The translations under genes and the position numbers were made by a program. This document shows positions 57,011-64,000 of a DNA stretch of 64,000 nt, one piece after another; position 1 is the first letter of the stretch; the number at the start of each line of letters is the position of its first letter. The DNA comes from DASRWT01 sp963748485 (lineage in GTDB: Bacteria > Methylomirabilota > Methylomirabilia > Rokubacteriales > CSP1-6): the NCBI GenBank assembly GCA_963748485.1, contig CAVVJF010000013.1:248001-312000 (forward strand), read 5' to 3'. The notes under the pieces were generated by a model. It saw only the letters and a program-made list of their open reading frames with translations. It was not told the origin of the DNA and did not search any database.

Positions 57011-58759
57011 ATGGCCACGCCCGATCGAATCACGGTGTCCGTCATCCAGCATCGACTCGAGGCGATCGTCCAGGAGATGGGCGAGGCGATGCTCCGCACC
57101 GCGTACTCGCAGATCCTCAACTCGAGCCGCGACTTTTCGACGGCGGTCTTCGACGGCCGCGGCCGCCTCGCCGCCCAAGCCGAGCACGTGCCCATCCACG
57201 TGGGCGCGCTGCCGTGGGCGGTGGCGGCGGTGGCGGAGTTCTTCGCGGGGCGCATCCGTCCGGGCGACCTATTTCTGCTGAACGACCCCTACCACGGCAA
57301 TAATCACCTCCCTGATCTCACCGTGCTCCTGCCCGTGTTCGCGGAGGGCCAGCTCGTGTTCTGGTCCATCAATCGTGCCCACCAGCACGACATCGGCGGC
57401 GCCACGCACGGCGGCTACAACCCCGGCGCCACCGAGATCTGGCACGAGGGCGTGCGCATCCCACCGCTGAAGCTCTACGACGCGGGCACGCTGCGCGACG
57501 ACGTGCTGGAGACGGTGGCCCTCAACGTGCGGCACCCGCGGGACTTCAAGGGCGACCTCAACGCCATGATCGGTTCCACCCGGATGGGGAAGCGGCGCAT
57601 CCTGCGCCTGATCGAGGAGTACGGCCTCCCCACCGTGCTCGCCGCGGTGGGCGAGGTGCTGGACGGCTCGGAGCGCCAGGCCCGTGCCTGCATCGCCGCC
57701 TGGAAAGATGGGGTGTTTCGGGGGGAAGCGGTGCTGGACGACGACGGGCACGGCATCGAGGACATCGCCATCCGCGCCACCGTCACCAAGAAGGGCGACT
57801 CGCTGGTGGTCGATCTGACGGAGAGCCACGAGCAGGTCATCGGCTTCGTGAACTCGTCGTACCCGAACACGATCTCCGCCGTCCACATGGCCCTCGCCTA
57901 CCTGATCGACCCCCGCACGCCGAAGAACGAGGGCACGTTCCGTCCGGTCACGGTGAAGGCGCGACAGGGCACGGTGGTGTGGCCGTATCCGCCCGCGCCG
58001 GTGACCCTGGCCACCAACCACTGCGCCCAGGAGATCGCGGAGGCCGTGATCAAGGCGCTCGCGAAGAGCTGCCCCGAGCGAGTGCTCGCGGGATGGTCGC
58101 GGCGCTTCCGCATCGCCATCTCGGGCGTGAATCCCCGCACGCGGCGGCCGTTCATCTGGCACCTCTTCCACGCGCGGGGCGGCGGGGGTGCCTGCGCGGC
58201 CGGCGACGGCTGGGAGACTGCGGGCGAGGGTCAGGCGGCCGGCGGCATCAAGTTCGGGAGCGTGGAGGTGGCGGAGACGCGCTTCCCCCTGTTCTTCGCT
58301 CGGCACGAGTTCCGGCCGGACTCGGCGGGCGACGGGCGGTATCGCGGAGGGGTCGGCTCGCTCCTCACGCTGCGGGTCGAGACCACCGCCGAGGGCCGCG
58401 CCAACACGGCGGGCGACGGCGTCCGCCACCCCTCGTACGGGATACTCGGCGGAAAGGACGGTCTCCCGCATCGCTACCGCGTGGTCGCCGGAGGAAAGAC
58501 GCGCTTCCTCAAGACCAAGGAGGTCGGCGTGCCCGTCCTGCCCGGCGCGACCTTCCTGGTCGAGTCCGCCGGCGGGGGCGGTTACGGCGAGCCTCGCCGC
58601 CGCGACCCCGGCGCCCGCCAGCAAGACCGAGCCAACGGCCTGGTGACTGCCGCGAATGGCCGCCCTTCCAAAGATGCGAAGCCACCCTACAGAGGTCGCC
58701 GCTTGCGGCGACCGTCGATCAAATCAGCCGCGAAGTCCGCGCGCAGCGGGAAAAAGTAG
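57011..58759 (+). CDS. Hydantoinase B / oxoprolinase family subunit (HyuB)
   Basis: A 582-residue HyuB subunit. NSSRDFSTAVFDGRGRLAAQAEHVPIHVGA, PGDLFLLNDPYHGNNHLPDLTVL with the metal-type loop, and GGVGSLLTLRVE near the end are typical. Together with HyuA it forms an ATP-dependent hydrolase of hydantoins, 5-oxoproline or acetophenone-like compounds. ATG 57011 with GGAGG ten bases upstream. The C-terminal 40 residues are Arg/Lys-rich and look like a non-conserved tail. Confidence 0.92.
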   Translation: MATPDRITVSVIQHRLEAIVQEMGEAMLRTAYSQILNSSRDFSTAVFDGRGRLAAQAEHVPIHVGALPWAVAAVAEFFAGRIRPGDLFLLNDPYHGNNHLPDLTVLLPVFAEGQLVFWSINRAHQHDIGGATHGGYNPGATEIWHEGVRIPPLKLYDAGTLRDDVLETVALNVRHPRDFKGDLNAMIGSTRMGKRRILRLIEEYGLPTVLAAVGEVLDGSERQARACIAAWKDGVFRGEAVLDDDGHGIEDIAIRATVTKKGDSLVVDLTESHEQVIGFVNSSYPNTISAVHMALAYLIDPRTPKNEGTFRPVTVKARQGTVVWPYPPAPVTLATNHCAQEIAEAVIKALAKSCPERVLAGWSRRFRIAISGVNPRTRRPFIWHLFHARGGGGACAAGDGWETAGEGQAAGGIKFGSVEVAETRFPLFFARHEFRPDSAGDGRYRGGVGSLLTLRVETTAEGRANTAGDGVRHPSYGILGGKDGLPHRYRVVAGGKTRFLKTKEVGVPVLPGATFLVESAGGGGYGEPRRRDPGARQQDRANGLVTAANGRPSKDAKPPYRGRRLRRPSIKSAAKSARSGKK

Positions 58760-58760
58760 C

Positions 58761-60797
58761 ATGTTGCGCGTCGGAATCGACGTCGGCGGAACGTTTACCG
58801 ACCTCGTCGCGGTGGACGAGACGGGACGCGTCACCCTCGCCAAGTCGACGTCCACGCCGGACGATCCGTCCGTCGGCGTGCTGGACGGCATCGGGCTGCT
58901 CGCCCAGGAGCTGGGCGTTGCCGTGGGCACCTTGCTGGAGCGCACCGAGGTGATCGTGCACGGCACCACCGTGGCCACCAACGCGCTCCTCGAGCGCAAG
59001 GGCGCCACCGTCGGAATGCTCACCACCGCCGGGCATCGGGACATCGTGGAGATGCGCGAGGGGCTCAAGGACGATCGCTACAACCTCCGCATGCCGCCAC
59101 CGGTGCCGCTGGTGCCGCGGGCGCGCCGGCTCGACGTGCGCGAGCGCATGCGCTTCGACGGCAAGGTGGACACCCCCCTCGATCGCCGCTCCGCCGAGGC
59201 GGCCATCCGCGCGCTCGCCCGCGACCGGGTGCAGTCGGTGGCGGTGTGCTATCTCCACGCGTATCGAGACGGCCGCCATGAGCGCGAGACGCGCAAGCTG
59301 CTCGCCCGGCTCCTGCCCGAGGCCTACGTGTCGCTCTCCTCGGAGGTGCTGCCGCAGATCAAGGAGTACGAGCGCTTCGGCACCACCCTGGTCAACGCTT
59401 ACGTGGGACCGGTGCTCGCGGGCTACCTCGGCCGCCTCGAGCGGCGGCTCAAGGAGGCGGGCTACGGCGGCCGCGTGCTCATCATGCAATCCCACGGCGG
59501 CGTCGCGACCATCGCCGATTCGGTGCGCCTCGCCGCGGGCGCGGTGCTGTCCGGGCCCGCCGGGGGCATCGCGGGCAGCGCGCACTGCGCGCGCGTGCTG
59601 GGCGGGGGCAACCTCATCACCTTCGACATGGGCGGGACCAGCACCGACATCGCCCTCCTCGAGCACGGCGAGCCGCAGCTCACCGGCGACAAGGCGGTGG
59701 GCGGGAACAAGGTGGCGCTGCCCAGCATCGACATTCATACGCTGGGCGCCGGAGGCGGCTCGATCGCCCGCGTCGACACGGGCGGCATCCTCCACGTGGG
59801 GCCGGAGAGCGCGGGGGCGGTGCCCGGGCCCGCCTGCTACGGGCGGGGCGGGGTCGAGGCCACCGTGACCGACGCCAACGTGGTGCTGGGCCTTCTCGAT
59901 CCCGCCAACTTCCTCGGTGGGCGCACCCGGCTCGACGCGGCCGCGGCGGAAACCGCGGTAGCCCGCGTGGCGCGGGCGCTCGGCATGAGCGCGGTGGCCG
60001 CCGCGGAAGGGATCTGCCGCGTCGTCAACACCAACATGGCGGAGGGTATCCGCCTCGTGTCGGTGCGGCGCGGGGCCGACCCGCGGCGCTTTGCCCTTCT
60101 CGCGTTCGGGGGCGCGGCGGGGCTACACATCACGCAAGTCGCCCGCATGCTGGAGATCAACCGCGTGATCGTCCCGCGGGTCGCGTCCGTCCTATCCGCG
60201 TGGGGCATGCTCGCGACCGATTTGCGCTACGAGATGGTCCGTACCCACGTGGGCGAGGCGCGCGAGATCGGGTCCGATCGGCTTCGCCGGCGCTTTTCGG
60301 AGATGGAGGCGGAAGGGCGGGCGCGCCTGGGCGACTTCGGCGGGGAGGTGGCGGTACGGCGCTCCGTCGACATGCGCTATGGGGAGCAGACCTTCGAGAT
60401 CGGGGTGCCCCTGGACGGCGTCCCCATGGACGCGCCCGACCTCATGGACCAGGTCGTCGCGCGCTTCCACGCGCGCCACGAGGCCCTCTACACGTACAGC
60501 GCGCCCGGCCAAGAGGTGGTCCTGGTCAACGCGCGGGTGGCGGTCATCGGGCGACTCCCTGCCCTGCCCCGCGACGAGCCGCGTGCGGCGGCGGCGCCTT
60601 CCCCTGCTCCCAAGCTCCGCCGGGCCTACCTGGGGCGCTGGATGGAGATGCCCGTCCACGACATGAATCGGCTGGCCCCCGGCCAGGAGATCAAGGGTCC
60701 AGCCATCTTCGAGTCGGCCACGACCACAGTGGTGATCCGCGAGGACGAGCGCGCGCTCGTCACCCGCGACGGCTGGCTGGACGTCACGATCGCCTAG
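58761..60797 (+). CDS. Hydantoinase A / oxoprolinase family subunit (HyuA)
   Basis: A 678-residue HyuA subunit. RVGIDVGGTFTDLVAVDETG is the ATPase phosphate loop of the actin-like fold; VIVHGTTVATNALLERKGA, LSGPAGGIAGSAH and ITFDMGGTSTDIALLEHG are the further conserved segments. It partners the HyuB just upstream (one base between the stop and ATG 58761). With the hydroxylase this makes a three-gene cluster that may oxidise a cyclic amide or N-heterocycle and then open the ring; the substrate is inference. Confidence 0.93.
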   Translation: MLRVGIDVGGTFTDLVAVDETGRVTLAKSTSTPDDPSVGVLDGIGLLAQELGVAVGTLLERTEVIVHGTTVATNALLERKGATVGMLTTAGHRDIVEMREGLKDDRYNLRMPPPVPLVPRARRLDVRERMRFDGKVDTPLDRRSAEAAIRALARDRVQSVAVCYLHAYRDGRHERETRKLLARLLPEAYVSLSSEVLPQIKEYERFGTTLVNAYVGPVLAGYLGRLERRLKEAGYGGRVLIMQSHGGVATIADSVRLAAGAVLSGPAGGIAGSAHCARVLGGGNLITFDMGGTSTDIALLEHGEPQLTGDKAVGGNKVALPSIDIHTLGAGGGSIARVDTGGILHVGPESAGAVPGPACYGRGGVEATVTDANVVLGLLDPANFLGGRTRLDAAAAETAVARVARALGMSAVAAAEGICRVVNTNMAEGIRLVSVRRGADPRRFALLAFGGAAGLHITQVARMLEINRVIVPRVASVLSAWGMLATDLRYEMVRTHVGEAREIGSDRLRRRFSEMEAEGRARLGDFGGEVAVRRSVDMRYGEQTFEIGVPLDGVPMDAPDLMDQVVARFHARHEALYTYSAPGQEVVLVNARVAVIGRLPALPRDEPRAAAAPSPAPKLRRAYLGRWMEMPVHDMNRLAPGQEIKGPAIFESATTTVVIREDERALVTRDGWLDVTIA

Positions 60798-60804
60798 GCT
60801 GGCC

Positions 60805-60845
60805 CCCTCACCCTACCCTCTCCCCCACAAAGGGGGAGAGGGTAG
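60805..60845. repeat. Palindromic GC repeat / likely bidirectional terminator, copy 2
   Basis: Perfect 14-bp stem (60813-60826 with 60832-60845) and five-base loop ACAAA, between the convergent hyuA and ilvD genes. No U-tract, so termination is likely but not certain. Same CCCTCTCCCC/GGGGAGAGGG design as the repeat at 54629-54676. Confidence 0.65.
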
Positions 60846-60850
60846 AAGGC

Positions 60851-62551
60851 CTAGCCGGTGACGGCGCCCTCCGACGCGTTGGCCACCGTCTTCGCGTACT
60901 TGTGGAAGACGCCGCTCGTGTAGCGGGGCTTCGGCGCCTTCCACTTCTTCAGGCGCTTCTTGATCTCCCCTGCGGAGATCTCCACGTCGAGCCGGCGCTT
61001 CTTGACGTCGATCGTGATGATGTCCCCGTTGCGGATGGCGGCGATGGGGCCACCGTCCAGCGCCTCCGGCACGATGTGAGCGATCATGAAGCCGTGGGTG
61101 GCGCCGGAGAAGCGCCCGTCCGTCATGAGGGCCACCGTATCACCCAGCCCCGCTCCCTGGAGCGCGCCCGTCACGTGCAGCATCTCGCGCATGCCCGGGC
61201 CGCCCTTTGGCCCCTCGTTGCGGATGACGATGACGTCGTTGGCCTTGATCTTGCCGTCCTTCACCGCCTTGAAGGAGTCCTCCTCGCGCTCGAAGACGCG
61301 GGCGGGCCCCCGGTGGAGGTACTTGGTCTGGCCGGAAAGCTTGATCACGCAGCCGCCGGGAGCGAGATTGCCCCGTAGGATGGCGATGCCGCCGGTGGGC
61401 TTGATGGCTTCGGTGAGCCGGCGGATGACCTTCTGCCCGGGGGGCTCGGAGGCGTTCTTGACCTCGTCTCCGATGGTCCGCCCGGTGACCGTCTGCTCCC
61501 CGGCGTGCAGGAGGCCCGCCTCCCGCAGGCGCTTCCCGACGACCGGCATGCCGCCCGCTTCGTACATCTCGGGCGCGGTGAAGTTGCCCCACGGCTTGAG
61601 GTCGGCGAGCACGGGGGTCTTGCGCGAGATGCGGTCGAAGTCGTCGATGGTGAGCCGGATGCCGAAGTCGCGGGCGGTCGCGACGAGGTGGAGCACGGCG
61701 TTGGTGGAGCCGCCCGTCGCCATCACGCCCGCGATGGCGTTCTCGAAGCTCTTCCGCGTGACGAGGGAACGGGGGGTGACGCCCTTCTTCACGAGGTCCA
61801 TGGCGAGCCGGCCGCACTCGAACGCGATTTCCTCCTTGCGCGAATCGACCGCGGGAATGCCGTTCCATCCCATGGGCGAGATGCCGAGCATCTCGTAGGC
61901 GGTCGCCATGGTGTTGGCGGTGAACTGCCCGCCGCACGCTCCCGCCCCCGGACAGGCGTGGTCCTCGACGTCACGGAAGGCGTCCAGGCCGATCTTGCCG
62001 GCGTTGTACGCGCCCACCGCCTCGAACACGTCCTGGATGGTGAGGTTGCGGCCGCCGAAGGTCGTCTCCAGGCCGGCGCCCACGCAGCGCCCGAACATGA
62101 TGGAGCCGCAGTAGAGCATGAGGCCGGGCAGGTTCAGGCGCCCGACCACCATCGCCATGGCGGGGATGGTCTTGTCGCAGCCGGAGATGGTCACGATGCC
62201 GTCGAACATGTGCCCGCGCGCCACCAGCTCCACCGAGTCGGCGACGATCTCTCGGCTGATGAGCGATGCCTTCATCCCCTCGGTGCCCATGGTGATGCCG
62301 TCGGTGATCGCGACGGTGTTCACCTCGATGGGAGTGCCGCCCGCAGCCCGGATCCCCTGCATGACCTTCTCGGCGAGCTTCCGATGATTCCAGTTGCACG
62401 GCATGGTGCCGATCCACGAGTGCGCCACCCCGATCTGGGGCCGCGCGAGGTCCTCGTCGGTGAAGCCGACCGCCTTCATCATGGCGCGGGCGGGCGCGCG
62501 GTCGGTGCCCTCGAGGATCGTGCGGCTCTTGTGTCGCGAATCGACAGCCAT
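60851..62551 (-). CDS. ilvD: Dihydroxy-acid dehydratase IlvD
   Basis: A 566-residue Fe-S dehydratase of branched-chain amino acid synthesis. Cluster ligands lie in SGCDKTIPAM (about 125) and ACPGAGACGGQFTANTM (about 195), along with the substrate loop LVARGHMFDG and SNGxxMG-type NKIGLD-like region; GGSTNAVLHLVA and DGRFSGATHGFMIAH are family segments. ATG 62551 (MAVDSRHKSR) has AGGAG seven bases upstream; the frame extension to 62992 overlaps the deacetylase gene. Converts dihydroxy-acids to 2-oxo acids for Val, Ile and Leu. Confidence 0.96.
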   Translation of the reverse strand: MAVDSRHKSRTILEGTDRAPARAMMKAVGFTDEDLARPQIGVAHSWIGTMPCNWNHRKLAEKVMQGIRAAGGTPIEVNTVAITDGITMGTEGMKASLISREIVADSVELVARGHMFDGIVTISGCDKTIPAMAMVVGRLNLPGLMLYCGSIMFGRCVGAGLETTFGGRNLTIQDVFEAVGAYNAGKIGLDAFRDVEDHACPGAGACGGQFTANTMATAYEMLGISPMGWNGIPAVDSRKEEIAFECGRLAMDLVKKGVTPRSLVTRKSFENAIAGVMATGGSTNAVLHLVATARDFGIRLTIDDFDRISRKTPVLADLKPWGNFTAPEMYEAGGMPVVGKRLREAGLLHAGEQTVTGRTIGDEVKNASEPPGQKVIRRLTEAIKPTGGIAILRGNLAPGGCVIKLSGQTKYLHRGPARVFEREEDSFKAVKDGKIKANDVIVIRNEGPKGGPGMREMLHVTGALQGAGLGDTVALMTDGRFSGATHGFMIAHIVPEALDGGPIAAIRNGDIITIDVKKRRLDVEISAGEIKKRLKKWKAPKPRYTSGVFHKYAKTVANASEGAVTG

Positions 62552-62598
62552 GGTCTGACTCCTTTGTTCGTGCCGGGACGGGGCGAGGTGCAGGGATT

Positions 62599-63276
62599 CT
62601 ACAGCAGGTCGCGGAGCGGCACCAACCCGAGCCCCCGATCCCTGAGAGCGGCGATGATGCCGGGCAGCGCCGACGCCAGCCGGCGGCCCGCGCCGGGGAC
62701 GCCGTCGGCGTCGTGCAGATCGAGGATGGCGCCCGGCCCTGCGCGGCGCCGGCAGCGCGCGGTCTGGATCTCGGGCGGCGCGGGGCGGCGGCCCTCCGGC
62801 TGCACCGTCCAGAACACGCACGGGGTGCCCAGCCGTCGCAGGAGCGGGAACAGGGCCAGGTTCGTCATGCCCCAGGGCGCGCGGAAGAAGCGCGGTGGCT
62901 GCCCCGCCGCCTGCGCGATGGCGTCGTGCCCGCCCACGACCTCGCGGCGCGTGGCGCCCGGCGAGGCCAGCCAGAGGCTCCGGTGGCTCCACGTGTGGTT
63001 GCCGAGGTCATGCCCCTCAACCGCGATGCGGCGTGTCAACGCAGAGTCGGCCGCCGCGCGGCGGCCGACGAGGAAGAAGGCCCCCTGGACGCCCTGCTCG
63101 GCGAGCACGTCGAGGACGCGCGGCGTGGTCTCGCCATCGGGCCCGTCGTCGAACGTGAGGGCGGCCAGCGGGCGGTCGCGTGCGCCGCGCCAGACGCTGC
63201 CCAGGGTCAGCACATGCGAGCCCCACGTGTACGCCGCCCACGCCACCGGCGCGGCGGCGACCCAGGCGGGATTCAG
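62599..63276 (-). CDS. Polysaccharide deacetylase family protein, CTG start
   Basis: About 225 residues. A short N-terminal hydrophobic segment (PAWVAAAPVAWAAYTWGS) then the NodB-type domain: ALTFDDGPDGETTP with the catalytic Asp and metal Asp, HDLGNHTWSHRSLW with the metal His pair, and LFPLLRRLGTPCVFW. It deacetylates N-acetylated polysaccharide, probably at the envelope. The N-terminus can only start at CTG 63276, which overlaps the TGA of the upstream glycosyltransferase (CTGA) and has AAGGAG eight bases upstream. Confidence 0.9.
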   Translation of the reverse strand: MNPAWVAAAPVAWAAYTWGSHVLTLGSVWRGARDRPLAALTFDDGPDGETTPRVLDVLAEQGVQGAFFLVGRRAAADSALTRRIAVEGHDLGNHTWSHRSLWLASPGATRREVVGGHDAIAQAAGQPPRFFRAPWGMTNLALFPLLRRLGTPCVFWTVQPEGRRPAPPEIQTARCRRRAGPGAILDLHDADGVPGAGRRLASALPGIIAALRDRGLGLVPLRDLL

Positions 63277-64000
63277 GACGCGCGCTCCTTGGCGAGGACG
63301 GAGGCGGTGAGGACGAGGTCGACGATGGTGCGCGCGGCCTGCGGCCGCCGGAACAGGCGCACGCGGTCGCGGATGTTCCGCAGGAGGACCGGATCGCGCA
63401 GGGCTGCCGCGATCACCCGGTGAAGCTGGGCGTCGGAGCGGGCTACCAGCGCCACCCCCGCCATGGCGGCGAAGCGCTCGTTGCGCGCCTCCTGCCCGGG
63501 CAGCGAGCCGAACGAGATGACCGGCAGCTCGGCGGCGAGGGCCTCCCCCAGCGTGAGTCCGCCCGCCTTGGTGACGAGGAAGTCGGCGGCGGCCATGAGC
63601 TGGCGCACGTTGTCGACGAAGCCGAAGACCTTCACGCGGGACTCCCGGCCGGTGGCCAGCTCGCGGAGCCTCGCCTCCAGCCGTTCCTCCCGCCCCGTGA
63701 CCACGAGCGCCTGGAGCGGCTCTTCCATCTCCAGGATCTTCCGGGTCGCATCCTCGAGGCGGCCGAAGCCGCCACCGGAGCCATCCATGAACAGGAGCAC
63801 GGGGAGACGCGGCGAGAGCCCGAGAGCCAGGCGCGCGGCGGCGCGGTCCGCGGGCACGGTGAACTCCGGGGCCACCGGGATCCCGGTGACCACGACGCGC
63901 TCGCGGGGGACCCCGCGCGCCATCAGATCGTGCGCGATCTCCTCGGCGGGGACGCAGTAGCGGTCCACCCCCGGATAGATCCACTGCGTGTGCGCCACGA
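63273..64000 (-). CDS. Glycosyltransferase family 28 / MGDG synthase-like, C-terminal part (partial)
   Basis: Partial at the right edge; the ATG at 63998 is probably internal. Visible: HTQWIYPGVDRYCVPAEE, LLFMDGSGGGFGRLEDATRKIL, VFGFVDNVRQLMAAADFLVTKAGGLTLGEALA, the nucleotide-sugar binding half of GT28/Ugt enzymes, in which TKAGGLTLGEA contacts the donor. Probably makes a glycolipid or peptidoglycan-like product. Its stop overlaps the CTG start of the deacetylase gene, so the two act in one envelope step. Confidence 0.9.
   Translation of the reverse strand, partial: VAHTQWIYPGVDRYCVPAEEIAHDLMARGVPRERVVVTGIPVAPEFTVPADRAAARLALGLSPRLPVLLFMDGSGGGFGRLEDATRKILEMEEPLQALVVTGREERLEARLRELATGRESRVKVFGFVDNVRQLMAAADFLVTKAGGLTLGEALAAELPVISFGSLPGQEARNERFAAMAGVALVARSDAQLHRVIAAALRDPVLLRNIRDRVRLFRRPQAARTIVDLVLTASVLAKERAS
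63285..63290 (-). promoter_or_regulatory. Shine-Dalgarno for the CTG start of the deacetylase gene
   Basis: AAGGAG eight bases before CTG 63276, inside the last codons of the glycosyltransferase gene. Confidence 0.6.

Noticed and set aside
1..64000. tRNA, rRNA, CRISPR or prophage
   Set aside because: No cloverleaf-like tRNA, rRNA segment, regularly spaced repeats, integrase or phage structural gene was recognised by eye.

Overview
The window is GC-rich (roughly 68-70% by eye) bacterial chromosome, densely packed, with many 1-4 base stop/start overlaps. No rRNA, tRNA or CRISPR array was seen. Gene content suggests a Candidatus Rokubacteria / Methylomirabilota-like or related uncultured soil lineage: TAXI-type TRAP transporter, several ABC_sub_bind solute-binding proteins with an AQQAGKVWRIG-type leader, CoxL-like hydroxylase beside HyuA/HyuB, split transketolase, B-family DNA polymerase. 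This assignment is inference from family content, not proof.

Layout. 1-2.1 kb: end of a B-family DNA polymerase, SPL-like radical SAM protein, RRM RNA-binding protein with terminator. 2.3-4.7 kb: minus operon RDD, DUF309, unknown protein, atypical SDR. 4.8-8.3 kb: moeA, a rhodanese gene interrupted in frame by TGA at its catalytic Cys position (candidate selenoprotein), two-subunit transketolase. 8.3-12.4 kb: nickel/cobalt permease-like gene, DrrAB-like ABC exporter, META lipoprotein, Rieske ferredoxin, SnoaL protein. 12.5-19.1 kb: GNAT, CHASE3-PAS-GAF-GGDEF diguanylate cyclase, polyprenol-type glycosyl transfer operon, CinA-like protein. 19.1-24.3 kb: FabL-like reductase, uppP, tcuA-like gene, an IS630-type element inserted exactly in the shared CTAG stop of two convergent genes, alpha/beta hydrolase. 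24.3-31.5 kb: secreted protein, M20 peptidase, hydrolase, TatD, PmbA/TldD, BtuF-like protein. 31.5-40 kb: CPBP protease, PEP-CTERM protein with terminator, AbgB-like amidohydrolase, thiSGE behind a TPP riboswitch and terminator, YyaL, YgfZ. 40-48 kb: mutY, truncated solute-binding protein, mutT, TAXI-TRAP locus interrupted by ABC solute-binding genes, SirB1, ferritin-like protein, degenerate receiver. 48-64 kb: def, LOG, queG, methyltransferase, metH, CoxL-like hydroxylase with HyuB/HyuA, ilvD, polysaccharide deacetylase, partial glycosyltransferase.

Two expression themes run through the window. (1) At least twelve genes carry a TATAAT/TATACT/TAGGAT-like hexamer only 6-11 bases before the start codon and no Shine-Dalgarno, which predicts leaderless mRNAs; genes with a -10 further upstream (tldD, def) do have a Shine-Dalgarno. 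(2) Five genes reach their family-conserved N-terminus only from CTG or ATC, each with a Shine-Dalgarno 6-8 bases upstream. The most interesting single observation is the in-frame TGA in the rhodanese gene, with homology continuing past it and a hairpin just downstream.
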